Origin: Haliclona indistincta
Lineage: Eukaryota > Porifera > Demospongiae > Haplosclerida > Chalinidae
Length of the DNA: 64,000 nt
Direction of reading: 5' to 3'
NCBI GenBank assembly: GCA_964017065.1
Contig: OZ024789.1
Coordinates: 8,188,191 to 8,252,190 of the forward strand
The notes beneath the pieces were generated by a model. The model had not been told where the DNA came from. It searched no databases and saw nothing but the letters and a program-made list of their open reading frames with translations. Positions 10,501 through 21,100 of this stretch are shown here, piece by piece. Position numbers and translations under genes: made by a program. Each line of letters opens with the position of its first letter. Position 1 is the first letter of the stretch.

Positions 10501-13500
10501 AGACGCCCTCATGCTATGCGCTCGGGACGTCTAAAACATCGGTTTCCGCGGTTATCTAAATCCCATAGACACCTACCTCGAATCCATCATCTAACCTATA
10601 TTTAGATAAAGATGTCCTGACCAACAGTTTTCTATAAATATTTTGAGAATACAGTGGAACTTCTCTTAACGGACATTTTGCTGATGTAAATAACAATACC
10701 GATTGAACCTCCGTGGTCAGTAAGGTGGACCGCCATATAACGGACAAAATCACTTGTCCAGGCTCCACTGTATACTCTTCTAAACATTTATTTTGTGATT
10801 GTATATGTAGGTTATACACCAGTTAGAGGTGTATATGGGAATTTGGATACCGAGAGCAAATCCCGAGGAATCCAAATTCACAGATGCACCGAAAACCGAG
10901 GTTTATAACCAGTTTAAACTATGATTTTGATTTACCTGGAGGAAAATAGCACTGTTGTACCAACGAGCTACCTGAAACGGCGCAAAACATACAAATAGCA
11001 TGATAAAAGGCGTTTTATTTTGCTGCCTAGTGCGTGGTGGCGCCATGTTTTTACACTCGCCCACGCGAATTTGGATACCTCATTACATCAAACATATCAT
11101 TGTTTAAAAATTAATATTGAGTGTTGAAGCTGATGTAACGTACATGTTTGTAGGGTCAAGATTATCAAAGAGAAGCCGAGTGGAGCTGTGACTGGTTGGC
11201 AAGACACGGATCGTGGTCCTATCAAGTATGATCATAACTTGCCTGCCGACACGTTGCTATCAGAGTAAGCTTTCATACTAGTAGTAAGATTAATGAGCTT
11301 GTTCCCATCACGAGCTCCTGTGTTCTGTTCATATGGGGCTTCACTTGAACACCAGTGCAGACTTTAAAATTTGTTTAGGGGCTATAAAATTATAGGGTGT
11401 CCGCATTTTATGGGTTAATAATTACCGTATAGCAGGAAATTTTTGCGGGAGAATATTTTTGCGAATTACAGGCTATTTGCGAAAATATTATCCGCGAATG
11501 TCTTGTTTTTGTTGACAAAGATAGGGCATGAACCAGTTAGAAGTTAATGTGATGCTTTTTGTTTTTTTCCCCAGTGGATTGAAGCTGTTGGTCACTCCGG
11601 TATTGGCTGGTCTGCTTGAAAATAATCCCGCCAAAGTGTGGGACTTCACAAGATTTTATAGAGAAGTTAAGAGAATTACTCAGATGAAGGTGAATATATT
11701 TTTGAAAAAAACTTTCTAGTTTGCAGTTTGTTTTTCAGGTGATTGACGTGTTTTGTGTCAGCCACTGTTCGTGTCACAAAATTTATATCGACCGCAAGTT
11801 ACCAAACAGGTGTGTGAACTGTTTGCAAATTTTCCATCCATCCATTTCTCCCTCTTTTCCATCTACTCGCTCACTCACTCTCTCACTCACTCACTCACTC
11901 TCTCTCTTCTCCATCCACTCACCCACTCACTCACCCACTCACTCTCTCCCACCCACTCACTCACTCACTCTCACTCACCCACCCACTCACTCTCTCCCAC
12001 CCACTCACTCACTCTCACTCACCCACCCACTCACTCACTCTCTCACCCACCCACCCACTCACTCTCACCCACTCACTCACTCTCTCACTCACCCACCCAC
12101 TCACTCTCTCACCCACTCACTCTCTCACTCACTCACCCACTCACTCTCTCCCACCCACTCACTCTCACTCACCCACCCACTCACTCACCCACCCACTCAC
12201 TCTCTCACCCACTCACTCTCTCACTCACTCACCCACTCACTCTCTCCCACCCACTCACTCTCTCACTCACTCACTCACCCACCCACTCACTCTCTCACCC
12301 ACTCACTCACTCACTCTCTCTCTCTTCTCCATCCACTCACTCACCCACTCACTCACCCACTCACTCTCCCACCCACTCACCCACTCACTCTCACTCACCC
12401 ACCCACTCACTCACTCTCTCACTCACCCACCCACTCTCTCACCCACCCACTCATGCACTCTCTCTCTCTCTCAATCCAGTGTTCAGCACCTCAAGGAGCT
12501 AATTGGGAGACAAACAAGACTGGATCCCAGACACATGGAGCTGTTCTATGAGAACCTGCCCTACCCTGACAGCCCGGGTCCCATACCAGGAGACCACCTA
12601 CCACAAACCACAGTAAGATGATCAGAAAATAATATTATAAATCACCAACTCACTCGCCTACTACAAATGGTGTACCGGAAATCGTAACCTTGAGCCTCAC
12701 GCCAGCGGCATAGTATATCTTCTTTATCAAGACTACATTTTTGTCCTACTTTTGTCAATATTGTATTTTTTACCATGTATGCTCATTTTGTTCTTCTTCA
12801 GCCTTACAAGCCCATTACAGTACTTGGAGGGACGCCACACGAAGCACACAAACTCGAGCAACCACCACTGTGTAAGTTAGAAATACACACTCACACACAG
12901 CAAAAATGGTCAAATAAACAAGCTCATTATTCTCCCAATACTTTTGTGGTGATCAAAATAATTATACCTAAGGTGGCGGGATACCAAAATTAATGATATT
13001 CATTATTTTACTGGGTACTGTTATTTTCCCAACAAGACTGAACTTGGCGGCTGCTTTTTGCACTCAGTCTTACTCGTGCTGTCTCTAGGACCTGATTAAT
13101 GTAAGTTTCGAGCCTATGCTCCCCGCCGTCGCGAAGCTACAAGACCGACCAATTCGCCAAGTTCAGTCTTGTCGTGAAAATAACAGTACCCAGTAAAATC
13201 ATGAATATCATTAATTTTGGTATTACTGTTCATATTTTCAAGCTCTTTGCATTTTTCAAAAGTTTGTGAACTACTTGTTCTTTTTTTCTTGACACAGTAC
13301 AGCGCAACTTCATATCTCACGAAGATGACATTGTCATGTACACCAAGGTATGGCTGCTGTTTGTCTATTTGTCTTCTATTGTTGATGCATTGCAGTGAAA
13401 CCAAATTGCTATAATAATTTTAATGATTATGTAAACAGATCCAGCCCATTTTATGCTTGTGGTTACGAGTAAGGTGTATCTAGTACTCTTGTTGTCTTTT

Positions 13501-16500
13501 AGTATAAATTCCTGGAAAAGCAGTTTGGATTATTGAGCCTACTGGTAGGTCTCTACCAGTGACCCTCTTTGAAGCAGCTACACACTGGTGTATAGGTGAC
13601 CCAGCACTACCAGTGACCCTCAGTAGAGCAGCTACACACTGGTGTATAGGTGACCCAGCACTACCAGTGACCCTCAGTAGAGCAGCTACACACTGGTGTA
13701 TAGGTGACCCAGCACTACCAGTGACCCTCTTTGAAGCAGCTACACACTGGTGTATAGGTGACCCAGCTCTACCAGTGACCCTCTTTGAAGCAACTAAACA
13801 CTGGTGTATAGGTGACCCAGCACTACCAGTGACCCTCAGTAGAGCAGCTACACACTGGTGTATAGGTGACCCAGCACTACCAGTGACCCTCAGTAGAGCA
13901 GCTACACACTGGTGTATAGGTGACCCAGCTCTACCAGTGACCCTCAGTAGAGCAGCTACACACTGGTGTATAGGTGACCCAGCACTACCAGTGACCCTCA
14001 GTAGAGCAGCGACACACTGGTGTATAGGTGACCCAGGTCTACCAGTGACCCTCTTTGAAGCAACTAAACACTGGTGTATAGGTGACCCAGCTCTACCAGT
14101 GACCCTCAGTAGAACAGCTACACACTGGTGTATAGGTGACCCAGCACTACCAGTGACCCTCAGTAGAGCAGCTACACACTGGTGTATAGGTGACCCAGCT
14201 CTACCAGTGACCCTCAGTAGAGCAGCTACACACTGGTGTATAGGTGACCCAGCACTACCAGTGACCCTCAGTAGAGCAGCTACACACTGGTGTATAGGTG
14301 ACCCAGCTCTACCAGTGACCCTCTGTAGAGCAGCTACACACTGGTGTATAGGTGACCCAGGTCTACCAGTGACCCTCTTTGAAGCAACTAAACACTGGTG
14401 TATAGGTGACCCAGCTCTACCAGTGACCCTCAGTAGAGCAGCTACACACTGGTGTATAGGTGACCCAGCTCTACCAGTGACCCTCAGTAGAGCAGCTACA
14501 CACTATAGGTGACCCAGGTCTACCAGTGACCCTCTTTGAAGCAACTAAACACTGGTGTATAGGTGACCCAGCTCTACCAGTGACCCTCAGTAGAGCAGCT
14601 ACCACTGGTGTATAGGTGACCCAGCTCTACCAGTGACCCTCAGTAGAGCAGCTACACACTGGTGTATAGGTGACCCAGCACTACCAGTGACCCTCAGTAG
14701 AGCAGCTACCACTGGTGTATAGGTGACCCAGCTATACCAGTGACAATCAGTAGAACAGCTACACACTGGTGTATAGGTGACCCAGCTCTACCAGTGACCC
14801 TGAGTAGAACAGCCACACACTGGTGTATAGGTGACCCAGCTCTACCAGTGACCCTCAGTAGAGCAGCTACACACTGGTGTATAGGTGACCCAGGTCTACC
14901 AGTGACCCTCTGTGAAGGTTCAGCTAGCTTAGTGCACAGGTGTGCATGAAAGCAGCAACTGTGAGGTGACAGTCTAAGCTTTTTGTTTCAGTATTGTGCT
15001 CTGTCAGTGACCCTCTGTGGAAGCATTGCTTAGCGCAGCTGTCCTTAACTCTTCCACTGACCCATCTTGCATATTAAATTATTCTTGTCTTGTCAGGAAT
15101 GTCTCAAAACTCTTTGTGGATTCAAGTACTCGTGTGAAATGCTGGACTGTTGTTTTCAGATGATGCATCAGTCAGCTCACTCGCTGAGGTGAGCACAGTA
15201 CTATACAACCTAGCAACTGTCTATTTGCAATCCGAGAGTGAAAGTGTCCTTCATAATGCAGTACGATTATATGTAGGTTATAAACCGAGGTAGAGGTGTA
15301 TATGGGAATTTGGATACCGAGGGCGAAGCCCGAGGAATCCAAATTCACATATGCACCGAAAACCGAGGTTTATAACCGGTTTAAACTATGATTTTGACTT
15401 ATCTGGAGAGAAAATAGCACTCTTGTACCAGCAAGCTACCCGAAACGGTGCAGAAGATACAAATAGCGTGATAAACGGCGCTTAGTTTGCTGCCTAGTGC
15501 GCGGTGGCACCATGTTTTTTACACCCGCCCACGCACAGGTCAATACGCGAATTTGGATACCTCATTACATCAAAGAGAATTATTCATATCATAGTTTAAG
15601 TGTTCAGTCTCTGGTAACAGGTTGGATAAAAAGGTTACGCAGAGACTACACACATGTGATGACAGTCTTAGCTTTTGTTTCAGTATTATTATAACCACTG
15701 CCTTTGCTCAAATGATAAATTGTCATTGTGCAACCAAAAGGTCAATTAGCATATACAATAACAAATTCTGATATATTAGCCATCATGTGTACGTAGTAAG
15801 GAGTGAGAAAGATGCTGTAAGCTCATCCGGAAATCACCCACAGCACATTTTTAACCACACTATAATTATGCTGTCAGGAGCTTATCATTCAAGGAGCATA
15901 ACCATGAAATAACTGAAAGTAAAATGGGCTGCTATTGCACAAGAGATTTATACAGCCCTGGTACAAAGTGCGTCTACGTGTGGGCTGTATGGCTCCTACA
16001 AAACTGCATAATAAGGAAGTTTTCAACCTGCAAACATTTTGTGTTATTATTACCCATTGCGCTATTGGAAGTCTTGGAATGATAAGCTCTTGTATGTGTT
16101 CCTACTATGCAAGTGATGTCCCGGTTCTATTTTTTATATTTATGTGTGGATGTGTGATCCATGTGCTTTTGTCACTCAGAGAGACTGTCCATCATGAGTG
16201 CAGTCGACTCAAACAACAAGCGGAGGCATTACTGGACTTTCATGAAGCTATCTGCTGGATGCTATCGAGCCAAGTAGCACAGTAGGTGGTAGAAAGAGGG
16301 AGGGAGGGAAGGAGAGCTGAGGGAGGGAGGGAGGAGAACTGAGGGAGGGAGAGAGGGAGGGCTGAGGGAGGGAGGGGGGAGAACTGAGGGAGGGAGGGAG
16401 GAGAGCTGAGGGAGGGAGAGCTGAGGGAGGGAGGGAAGGTGAGCTGAGGGAGGGAGGGAGGGTGAGCTGAGGGAAGGAGAGCTGAGGGAGGGAGGGAGGG

Positions 16501-17185
16501 AGGGAAGGAGAGCTGAGGGAGGGAGGGAGAAAGAGGAATTGGTTAGGGATGGTTTGAGGTCTTGCAATTGTTTATCTCAACAATTTTTTACTCTTGTGTG
16601 TTCTTACAGACTAGAGAGTGATATTGGAGTCGTGGCTTTGTATAATGTAGCAAACGACAAAGGTGAGCGAGTATATTGTCTATCCTCTCTTTCTATGACG
16701 ATAAATAATAAGAGCACAGCTTGGTTTTGTTGAACTTCGCAATTTTAGGCTTTAGGACTCACAATAAGCCTTTTCTCTATTCATTTATAAGCGATTATGT
16801 CTGCATTTTTATTGTTTAAAGTTTATTTATACCCAATCAACTGTCTGTGTTTTTGTTTCAGTACTTAGTGACCTTCTTCAGAGAATGCGTTCTGATTTGA
16901 GTTCGAAAAGAGACCTCATACAACAGGTATGTTGTGTGCAGTTGGTATGACATCATTATGACATCATCAAAACAGTATGCTGGACAGAGGGAGAGTATAG
17001 TGGGTCAACTGAGGCCTGCTGAGGCGCAGACTATCGGCATCAGAACCCAATGGAAGGCAGACCAGCACACTGAGAAATTCACTAAAGGGTACTAAGATCT
17101 TAAGCCTTTCTATCTATGATGTTCTCTCTCTCTCCCTCCCTCCCTCCCTCCCTCTCCCTCCCTCTCTCCCTCTCTCCCTCTCTCC

Positions 17186-17224
<39 letters not shown>

Positions 17225-17269
17225 CCTCCCTCTCTCCCTCCCTCCCTCCCTCTCTCTCTCCCTCCCTCC

Positions 17270-17302
<33 letters not shown>

Positions 17303-17333
17303 CCTCTCTCCCTCCCTCCCTCCCTCCCTCCCT

Positions 17334-17370
<37 letters not shown>

Positions 17371-20300
17371 CCTCCCTCTCCCTCCCACCCTCCCTTCCTC
17401 TCCCTCCCACCCTCCCTCCCTCCCTCTCCCTCCCACCCTCCCTCCCTTTCTCTCTCTCAATGCACAAATATTGTAGAGTTTAAGCTTTTGTGAAGTGAAT
17501 TTTTTTACCAGCTAATCAAAACAATACCTACTGCAATTTGTGTTCTGACGGCCTTGTACTGTACTATTGTGAAATCTGTACAAAGCTATTCTTAACCCTT
17601 GCATAACGCACAACTTCAGCTGTGAAATCATTACACAAAATTTTTAAATTCGAATTCACTAAAATTTTATAACAACCACTACAAGGCTGTTCAGATTAGA
17701 GATAGTAATAAAAACTTTACCATATCAGTATCTCTTATGTTTCTTTTGCTGCTCTAGACTAGAAAAAGTCACATATTATGTCCAAGCTGTCAAGATGCTG
17801 AAGGAAGAAGCGGAGAGTATACAGAAGAAACGTACGGGCATTAAAATTTTAAAATTCAAATTATCTTGGTTTTTTTCAAATTTACAGCAGTAAATAGAGA
17901 TCATGGTCAACTAGCTGTTGAACATATAAGGTAACCATCGGAGGATTTTGAAATTTGTGCACTATGTGAAAAATTCTTTCATGTAAATTTAAGTATTGAC
18001 ACGACCTTGATTATGCCTCGGTGGGCGGAGCCACGGGGCATACGGTAGTCTGTTTGTGTATCTGTGTATGTATGTATCTGTGTATGTATCTGTCTGTCGG
18101 CAGGATTTCTCGTCACTCGCTGAAAACTAAGCGCTGAAACGTGCAGCACAAGCTAAATTCGATATTTGCTTGAAAATGAATTGTAAGGATTTTGGTTATA
18201 AGGGTCTGTTCGTGAGTTGTGATTGCTTACCTCGCGATCGCCGGCTGGCGATCTAGTTGCTGATGTAAAGACAAAAATGTCTATTGCTGGCTGCCTTACA
18301 GCTAGTGAGTTCGCCTTTACTTCAGAACAGCACGGCAGACTTGTATATGAAGCTGCGTTCTCGAGTTATGGCGTAGCTTTGCTTACCTCGCGATCGATGG
18401 CCGTTGCTGGCGATCTAGAGTTCTCCGTAGACAAAACTATTCACAGTTGACTGCCTAGAAGCTGATAGGTTACATTGTATGTCTAAAGAAATTGTGCAAG
18501 CAAGTTATGGACGCTATCTCGCTCGTTGTACGTGCTGTGCCCTGAACATTATAGACACGCCCAGTTGAATTAGTGGTCAGCACTGAGATTGCATAACTAT
18601 TATACTGCATTGTGATTGCTGTACAGAAAGGTACAACAACTGCAGTTTAATTTTACTGTGTATGTTTTTATAAGTTGTTATAGCCACTAACATAGTGTTC
18701 AACTAGCAACAGCAGACTTTTATTACAGCTTGAGTATTTCAGTTCAGCGTATTTGCAGACAGGCATGTATGCATAACATTTCACCGAGGCATAAGCACCT
18801 TCGGTGCCTAGTTTCTGACGGCAGTTTTATTCACTCATGCATTGCCCATTGTATTTGTAACAGTGAACTATTTAACCCCTGGATTCTTTCTCCTATCATT
18901 AATTCCAATTGGACGAAGTGTATTTTTATGTAATCACATTCTCATTGCATTTGTGGTCCTCAAGATTAACCTGAAGAGTGTTTTTTTGTGACTTACAGCT
19001 CTAAGAAGCACCCAGTTTATCTTTAAGTTGCATTTGGCGTTTAATTATTTCTTTCAATTCAATAAAGAGTTAGCTCAAGCTTCAAACAATATTCGATAAT
19101 CGGACTTCAATCAGTCTGAGAGCAGGTGGAAGGTACCTGTCTAGTCAGGCTGTTTCAGTGAAGCATGCATGAACAGTGCTGTTTGTATTATGCTGCGAAT
19201 CAGCTAACATTGCCAAAAGAAAATGATTTAACCCTAAGCAAACGACTGTATCAGCTAACAGAGCCAAAGAAAATAATTTAACCCTAAACAAACGAATGTA
19301 TCAGCTAACAGAGCCAAAGATAATGATTGGGTTAGACTAAAAACCACTGCATTGAACTCAATTACCTTGTCTGTTAAAAAAGGAAATATGGTTATAATTT
19401 GAGGAAATCTGTTCTTTATAGCCATACCTTCCAAAGGAAGTTTTGTTTGCTAACATCCTTGTGTAAAGAGTTACTGTTGTATTATAAAATACACTTATTG
19501 AAGCTTCTAGTATTATATCATTGTTATTTATTGTTTTTTTTGCTTTTTGTACAGAGCACGCCTTTCGGAAATATACACAAGTGGACAAGAGAAAATTATG
19601 GAAATGCAGGAAATCCGATCAGATATTCACAGTCGACTATATAACTTTGTAAAGTAAGCACAGAGCATAGTGTGACTGAAACTTGATTCACAAAATTTTG
19701 AATTGAAATTGTTAAAGTTTTGATCAGTTGACAAAATTGTATTGGTTAGAGGTGAAAAAAAATACTTGCGAGTTTCAAGTATTTGTACAAATTTTTCGTC
19801 AAAAAAAATTGTGAAATTTTGAATTTTGTCTGAGGTTGCTAGCTCATGTGCATAAATAAAATAACAATTATGTCAATGATTCTAATTTTTTGCTGTGATA
19901 ATTATTATGGCGTAATGTTCAGTACTCAATATTTTTTCTTGTTAAAATAAAAATTATGCATAATGATACCTAGTTATTGTGACATGTGTTATGTTGCTCG
20001 TAGTAACTGCATTGCATTGAGAGAAGAGATCAGCGAATTCAGTAATTTCCTCGAACAGAACAAGACCGAATGCAAGAAAGTGATGCAGAGCTTACACAAG
20101 GTAAATACATGTCTACCATAGACCAGCTAGGCAGCTGTAGACCGCTGCTATTTTGAAGCTGTTTCATGAATTGACAGTATTTCGCAAAAGCAAATCTGTT
20201 TTCGAGCATTGGCGCTGCTGTTTTTTTCGTGTACGTGTACTCATACATTTTCTTAGCAACATGTACAATCATGGATGTGTAGGGATTTAATTTTGTGAAA

Positions 20301-20873
20301 TTTGCTGTTTCATTTATTCTGTGTGAAATGTTTTCAGCCTGTATGCATCGTTAATACCTTGTGTTCCAGTCCATAAACTAAAATTCACTCAGTTTGTGCG
20401 TCAAAAATCAATTCTGTTATGTGTAAGTTGTCATAATTATGCGTGTGTTTTGTCGTTGTAGTGGATTCAAGACCATCACCAGAGAATGATGTCAATCAGA
20501 CAAATGATGGCAGAGAAACTTAACAACAGTCAACATTCACCATCTTCCTCCTCCTCCTCCCAGCAGTTGAGATCAACTGAGATGAAGAGGTGAGTGTGTG
20601 ACTATCATCACTGACCCACTCGCTCACTCACTCACACACACACTCATTTATCCACCCACCCACCCACTCACTCACTCACTCACTCACCCACCCACCCACT
20701 CTCTCACCCACCCACTCACTCATTGCTCATTATTTTTCAGATTGCTGGACAAATTGTCTACCTGTAACATAGCAATGCACTCACTTGCTGCACAACAGCG
20801 CAGTACACTAGACAAGTAAGCTCCAATGCAATATCTCGCCTCACACTTTACTTTATTTCTCTCTAGGTTTTGA
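7532..20873 (+). CDS. TBK1-like: TBK1/IKK-epsilon-like serine/threonine kinase B (24 exons, 744 aa)
   Basis: Exons: 7532-7654, 7948-8076, 8467-8608, 9433-9523, 9890-9983, 10260-10417, 11154-11264, 11575-11689, 11739-11809, 12480-12612, 12802-12871, 13298-13347, 15097-15188, 16180-16281, 16610-16662, 16862-16926, 16976-17088, 17758-17831, 17888-17930, 19555-19653, 20004-20100, 20462-20589, 20741-20815, 20867-20873. Kinase motifs: AAK lysine K51, HRDIKPGN with D147, DFG D169, and activation-loop S185 in KSIVGTPEYL. The ubiquitin-like domain carries CHKIYID and ELFYENLP. Exon number, phases and most exon lengths match kinase A exactly, so this is a tandem duplicate, but the protein has diverged widely, especially in the C-terminal half. 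The activation loop has GTPEYL where TBK1 and copy A have GTEEYL. An in-frame ATG at 7454 would add 26 residues across the kappaB-like sites; 7532 is preferred because TBK1 proteins begin shortly before the Gly-rich loop. Confidence 0.88.
8131..8190. repeat. 21-bp tandem repeat, about 3 copies
   Basis: Three near-identical copies of GAATACTTGCTCTAGTTTCA(T) in kinase B intron 2. Confidence 0.9.
8773..9136. mobile_element. MITE with 27-bp terminal inverted repeats
   Basis: The left end CAGGAGCACATAAAAGGAAG.. and the inverted right end CAGGAGCGCATAAAAGGAAG.. match over 27 bp with two differences. The element is 364 bp, lies in kinase B intron 3 and has no coding capacity. No clear target duplication could be fixed by eye, so the superfamily is undetermined. 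Confidence 0.7.
10652..10770. mobile_element. Short Tc1/mariner/pogo-like MITE
   Basis: 119 bp starting CAGTGGAACTTCTC and ending GGCTCCACTG, flanked by TA on both sides (10650-10651, 10771-10772). CAGTGG ends with a TA duplication are typical of the mariner/pogo group. It lies in kinase B intron 6. Confidence 0.65.
10807..11092. mobile_element. Interspersed repeat family B, copy 1
   Basis: About 285 bp closely matching 15274-15574. It begins GTAGGTTATACACC and contains a foldback in which GAATTTGGATACC pairs approximately with GGAATCCAAATTC around a short GC-rich loop, followed by CGAGGTTTATAACC. It lies in kinase B intron 6 and has no coding capacity. The class is not recognised. Confidence 0.7.
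11423..11503. mobile_element. Probable MITE fragment
   Basis: TACCGTATAGCAGGAAATTT..TTGCGAATT and a partly inverted GCGAAAATATTATCCGCGAA suggest a small AT-rich MITE remnant in kinase B intron 7. A loosely similar TACCGTAAACGTAATTTTTG is at 59611. Boundaries are uncertain. Confidence 0.3.
11861..12478. repeat. CACT/CACC microsatellite tract in kinase B intron 9
   Basis: About 0.6 kb of (CACT)n, (CACC)n and CTCT mixtures, with larger blocks duplicated within the tract. It runs to the CAG acceptor of exon 10. Two long overlapping open frames of Ser/His/Thr/Pro repeats through it are artefacts. Confidence 0.92.
12984..13220. mobile_element. MITE with exceptionally long (~66-bp) inverted repeats
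   Basis: 237 bp in kinase B intron 11. The left arm (12984-13049) starts CCAAAATTAATGATATTC and the right arm (13155-13220), read inverted, matches it with about three differences over 66 bp. The spacer is about 105 bp and GC-richer. TA flanks both ends (12982-12983, 13221-13222). Confidence 0.8.
13553..14918. repeat. 54-bp minisatellite in kinase B intron 12
   Basis: About 25 copies of a 54-bp unit beginning CTACCAGTGACCCTCAGTAG. Subtypes CTCAGTAGAGC and CTCTTTGAAGC alternate in blocks. The unit is divisible by three and lacks stops, so it makes a spurious 317-residue repetitive frame. The 3' edge runs into GCTTAGTGCACAGGTG (about 14927-14942), sequence shared with the SINE body and the 58-bp minisatellite. 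Confidence 0.95.
15274..15574. mobile_element. Interspersed repeat family B, copy 2
   Basis: About 300 bp in kinase B intron 13, closely matching 10807-11092 in the same orientation. Short differences include an extra stretch near 15535-15546. It begins GTAGGTTATAAACC and carries the same GAATTTGGATACC foldback. Confidence 0.7.
15575..16179. other. Rest of kinase B intron 13
   Basis: Unique AT-rich sequence up to the exon 14 acceptor. I see no recognisable gene or repeat in it. A 116-residue open frame here (15935-16285) overlaps exon 14 in another frame and has no features. Confidence 0.5.
16288..16532. repeat. GGGA-rich tract in kinase B intron 14
   Basis: GGGA/GGAGAGCTGAGG repeats begin a few bases after the exon 14 donor. 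The sense strand is purine-rich. Confidence 0.9.
17119..17456. repeat. CT-rich tract in kinase B intron 17
   Basis: CCCT and CTCT repeats in the middle of intron 17. Unlike other CT tracts here, it ends about 300 bp before the acceptor at 17757. Confidence 0.92.
18011..18811 (+). mobile_element. Helentron/HINE-like non-autonomous element, copy 1
   Basis: 801 bp in kinase B intron 19. It starts TTATGCCTCGGTG, with the inverted copy CACCGAGGCATAA near its 3' end, then a hairpin GCACC-TTC-GGTGC and terminal CTAG. An internal GTAT/GTCT tetranucleotide microsatellite lies at about 18058-18100. There is no coding capacity. Copies at 33222-33898 and 53845-54755 share ends and internal blocks (GATCGCCGGC, CTAGATCG-type motifs). 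Subterminal inverted repeats, a 3' hairpin, a microsatellite and no target duplication are the plan of Helentron-associated elements such as DINE-1. Confidence 0.6.
19200..19326. repeat. ~50-60-bp tandem repeat, about 2.5 copies
   Basis: Direct repeats containing CAGCTAACAGAGCCAAAG and ATTTAACCCTAAACAAACGA in kinase B intron 19. Confidence 0.8.
20608..20725. repeat. CACT/CACC microsatellite in kinase B intron 22
   Basis: (CACT)n and (CACC)n repeats just before the exon 23 acceptor at 20740. Confidence 0.9.
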
Positions 20874-20990
20874 TAAGAAAGTACTTTGTGTTATCCAATA
20901 TCTGTTTTCTTTCTTTTCGTATCTTTTTCTTTCATAACTTTCAGTTTTCATATATTCTTGTTGTTTCTTGGTGACAAATCAAGTGATATA

Positions 20991-20996
20991 AATAAA
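20991..20996 (+). terminator. Polyadenylation signal of kinase B
   Basis: AATAAA, 118 bp after the kinase B stop codon. The convergent homeobox gene ends about 105 bp further on, so the two 3' ends are closely packed. Confidence 0.6.
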
Positions 20997-21100
20997 TATT
21001 TGCAATATAATTGGTATTTGCTTAGTCTATGGTGGTTATTTTAAGTGATAAGAACTGACCCGCAGATCATAAAAATAAATAAGAAATAATATAAGTTCTA

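Noticed and set aside
11721..12551. 276- and 249-codon Ser/His/Thr/Pro frames
   Set aside because: They run through the CACT/CACC microsatellite of kinase B intron 9; only the short exon ends (11739-11809, 12480-12551) are coding, partly in other frames.
13559..14512. 317-codon open frame of 18-residue repeats (ATHWCIGDPALPVTL...)
   Set aside because: It is the 54-bp minisatellite read in frame; it lies inside kinase B intron 12, whose flanking exons join in phase without it.
17110..17493. Arg/Glu/Gly-rich and Ser/Leu/Pro-rich frames on both strands
   Set aside because: CT/GA low-complexity tract inside an intron.
19240..19300. TTAACCCTAA telomere-like motif
   Set aside because: Occurs only two or three times within a longer, unrelated tandem unit; not a (TTAGGG)n tract.
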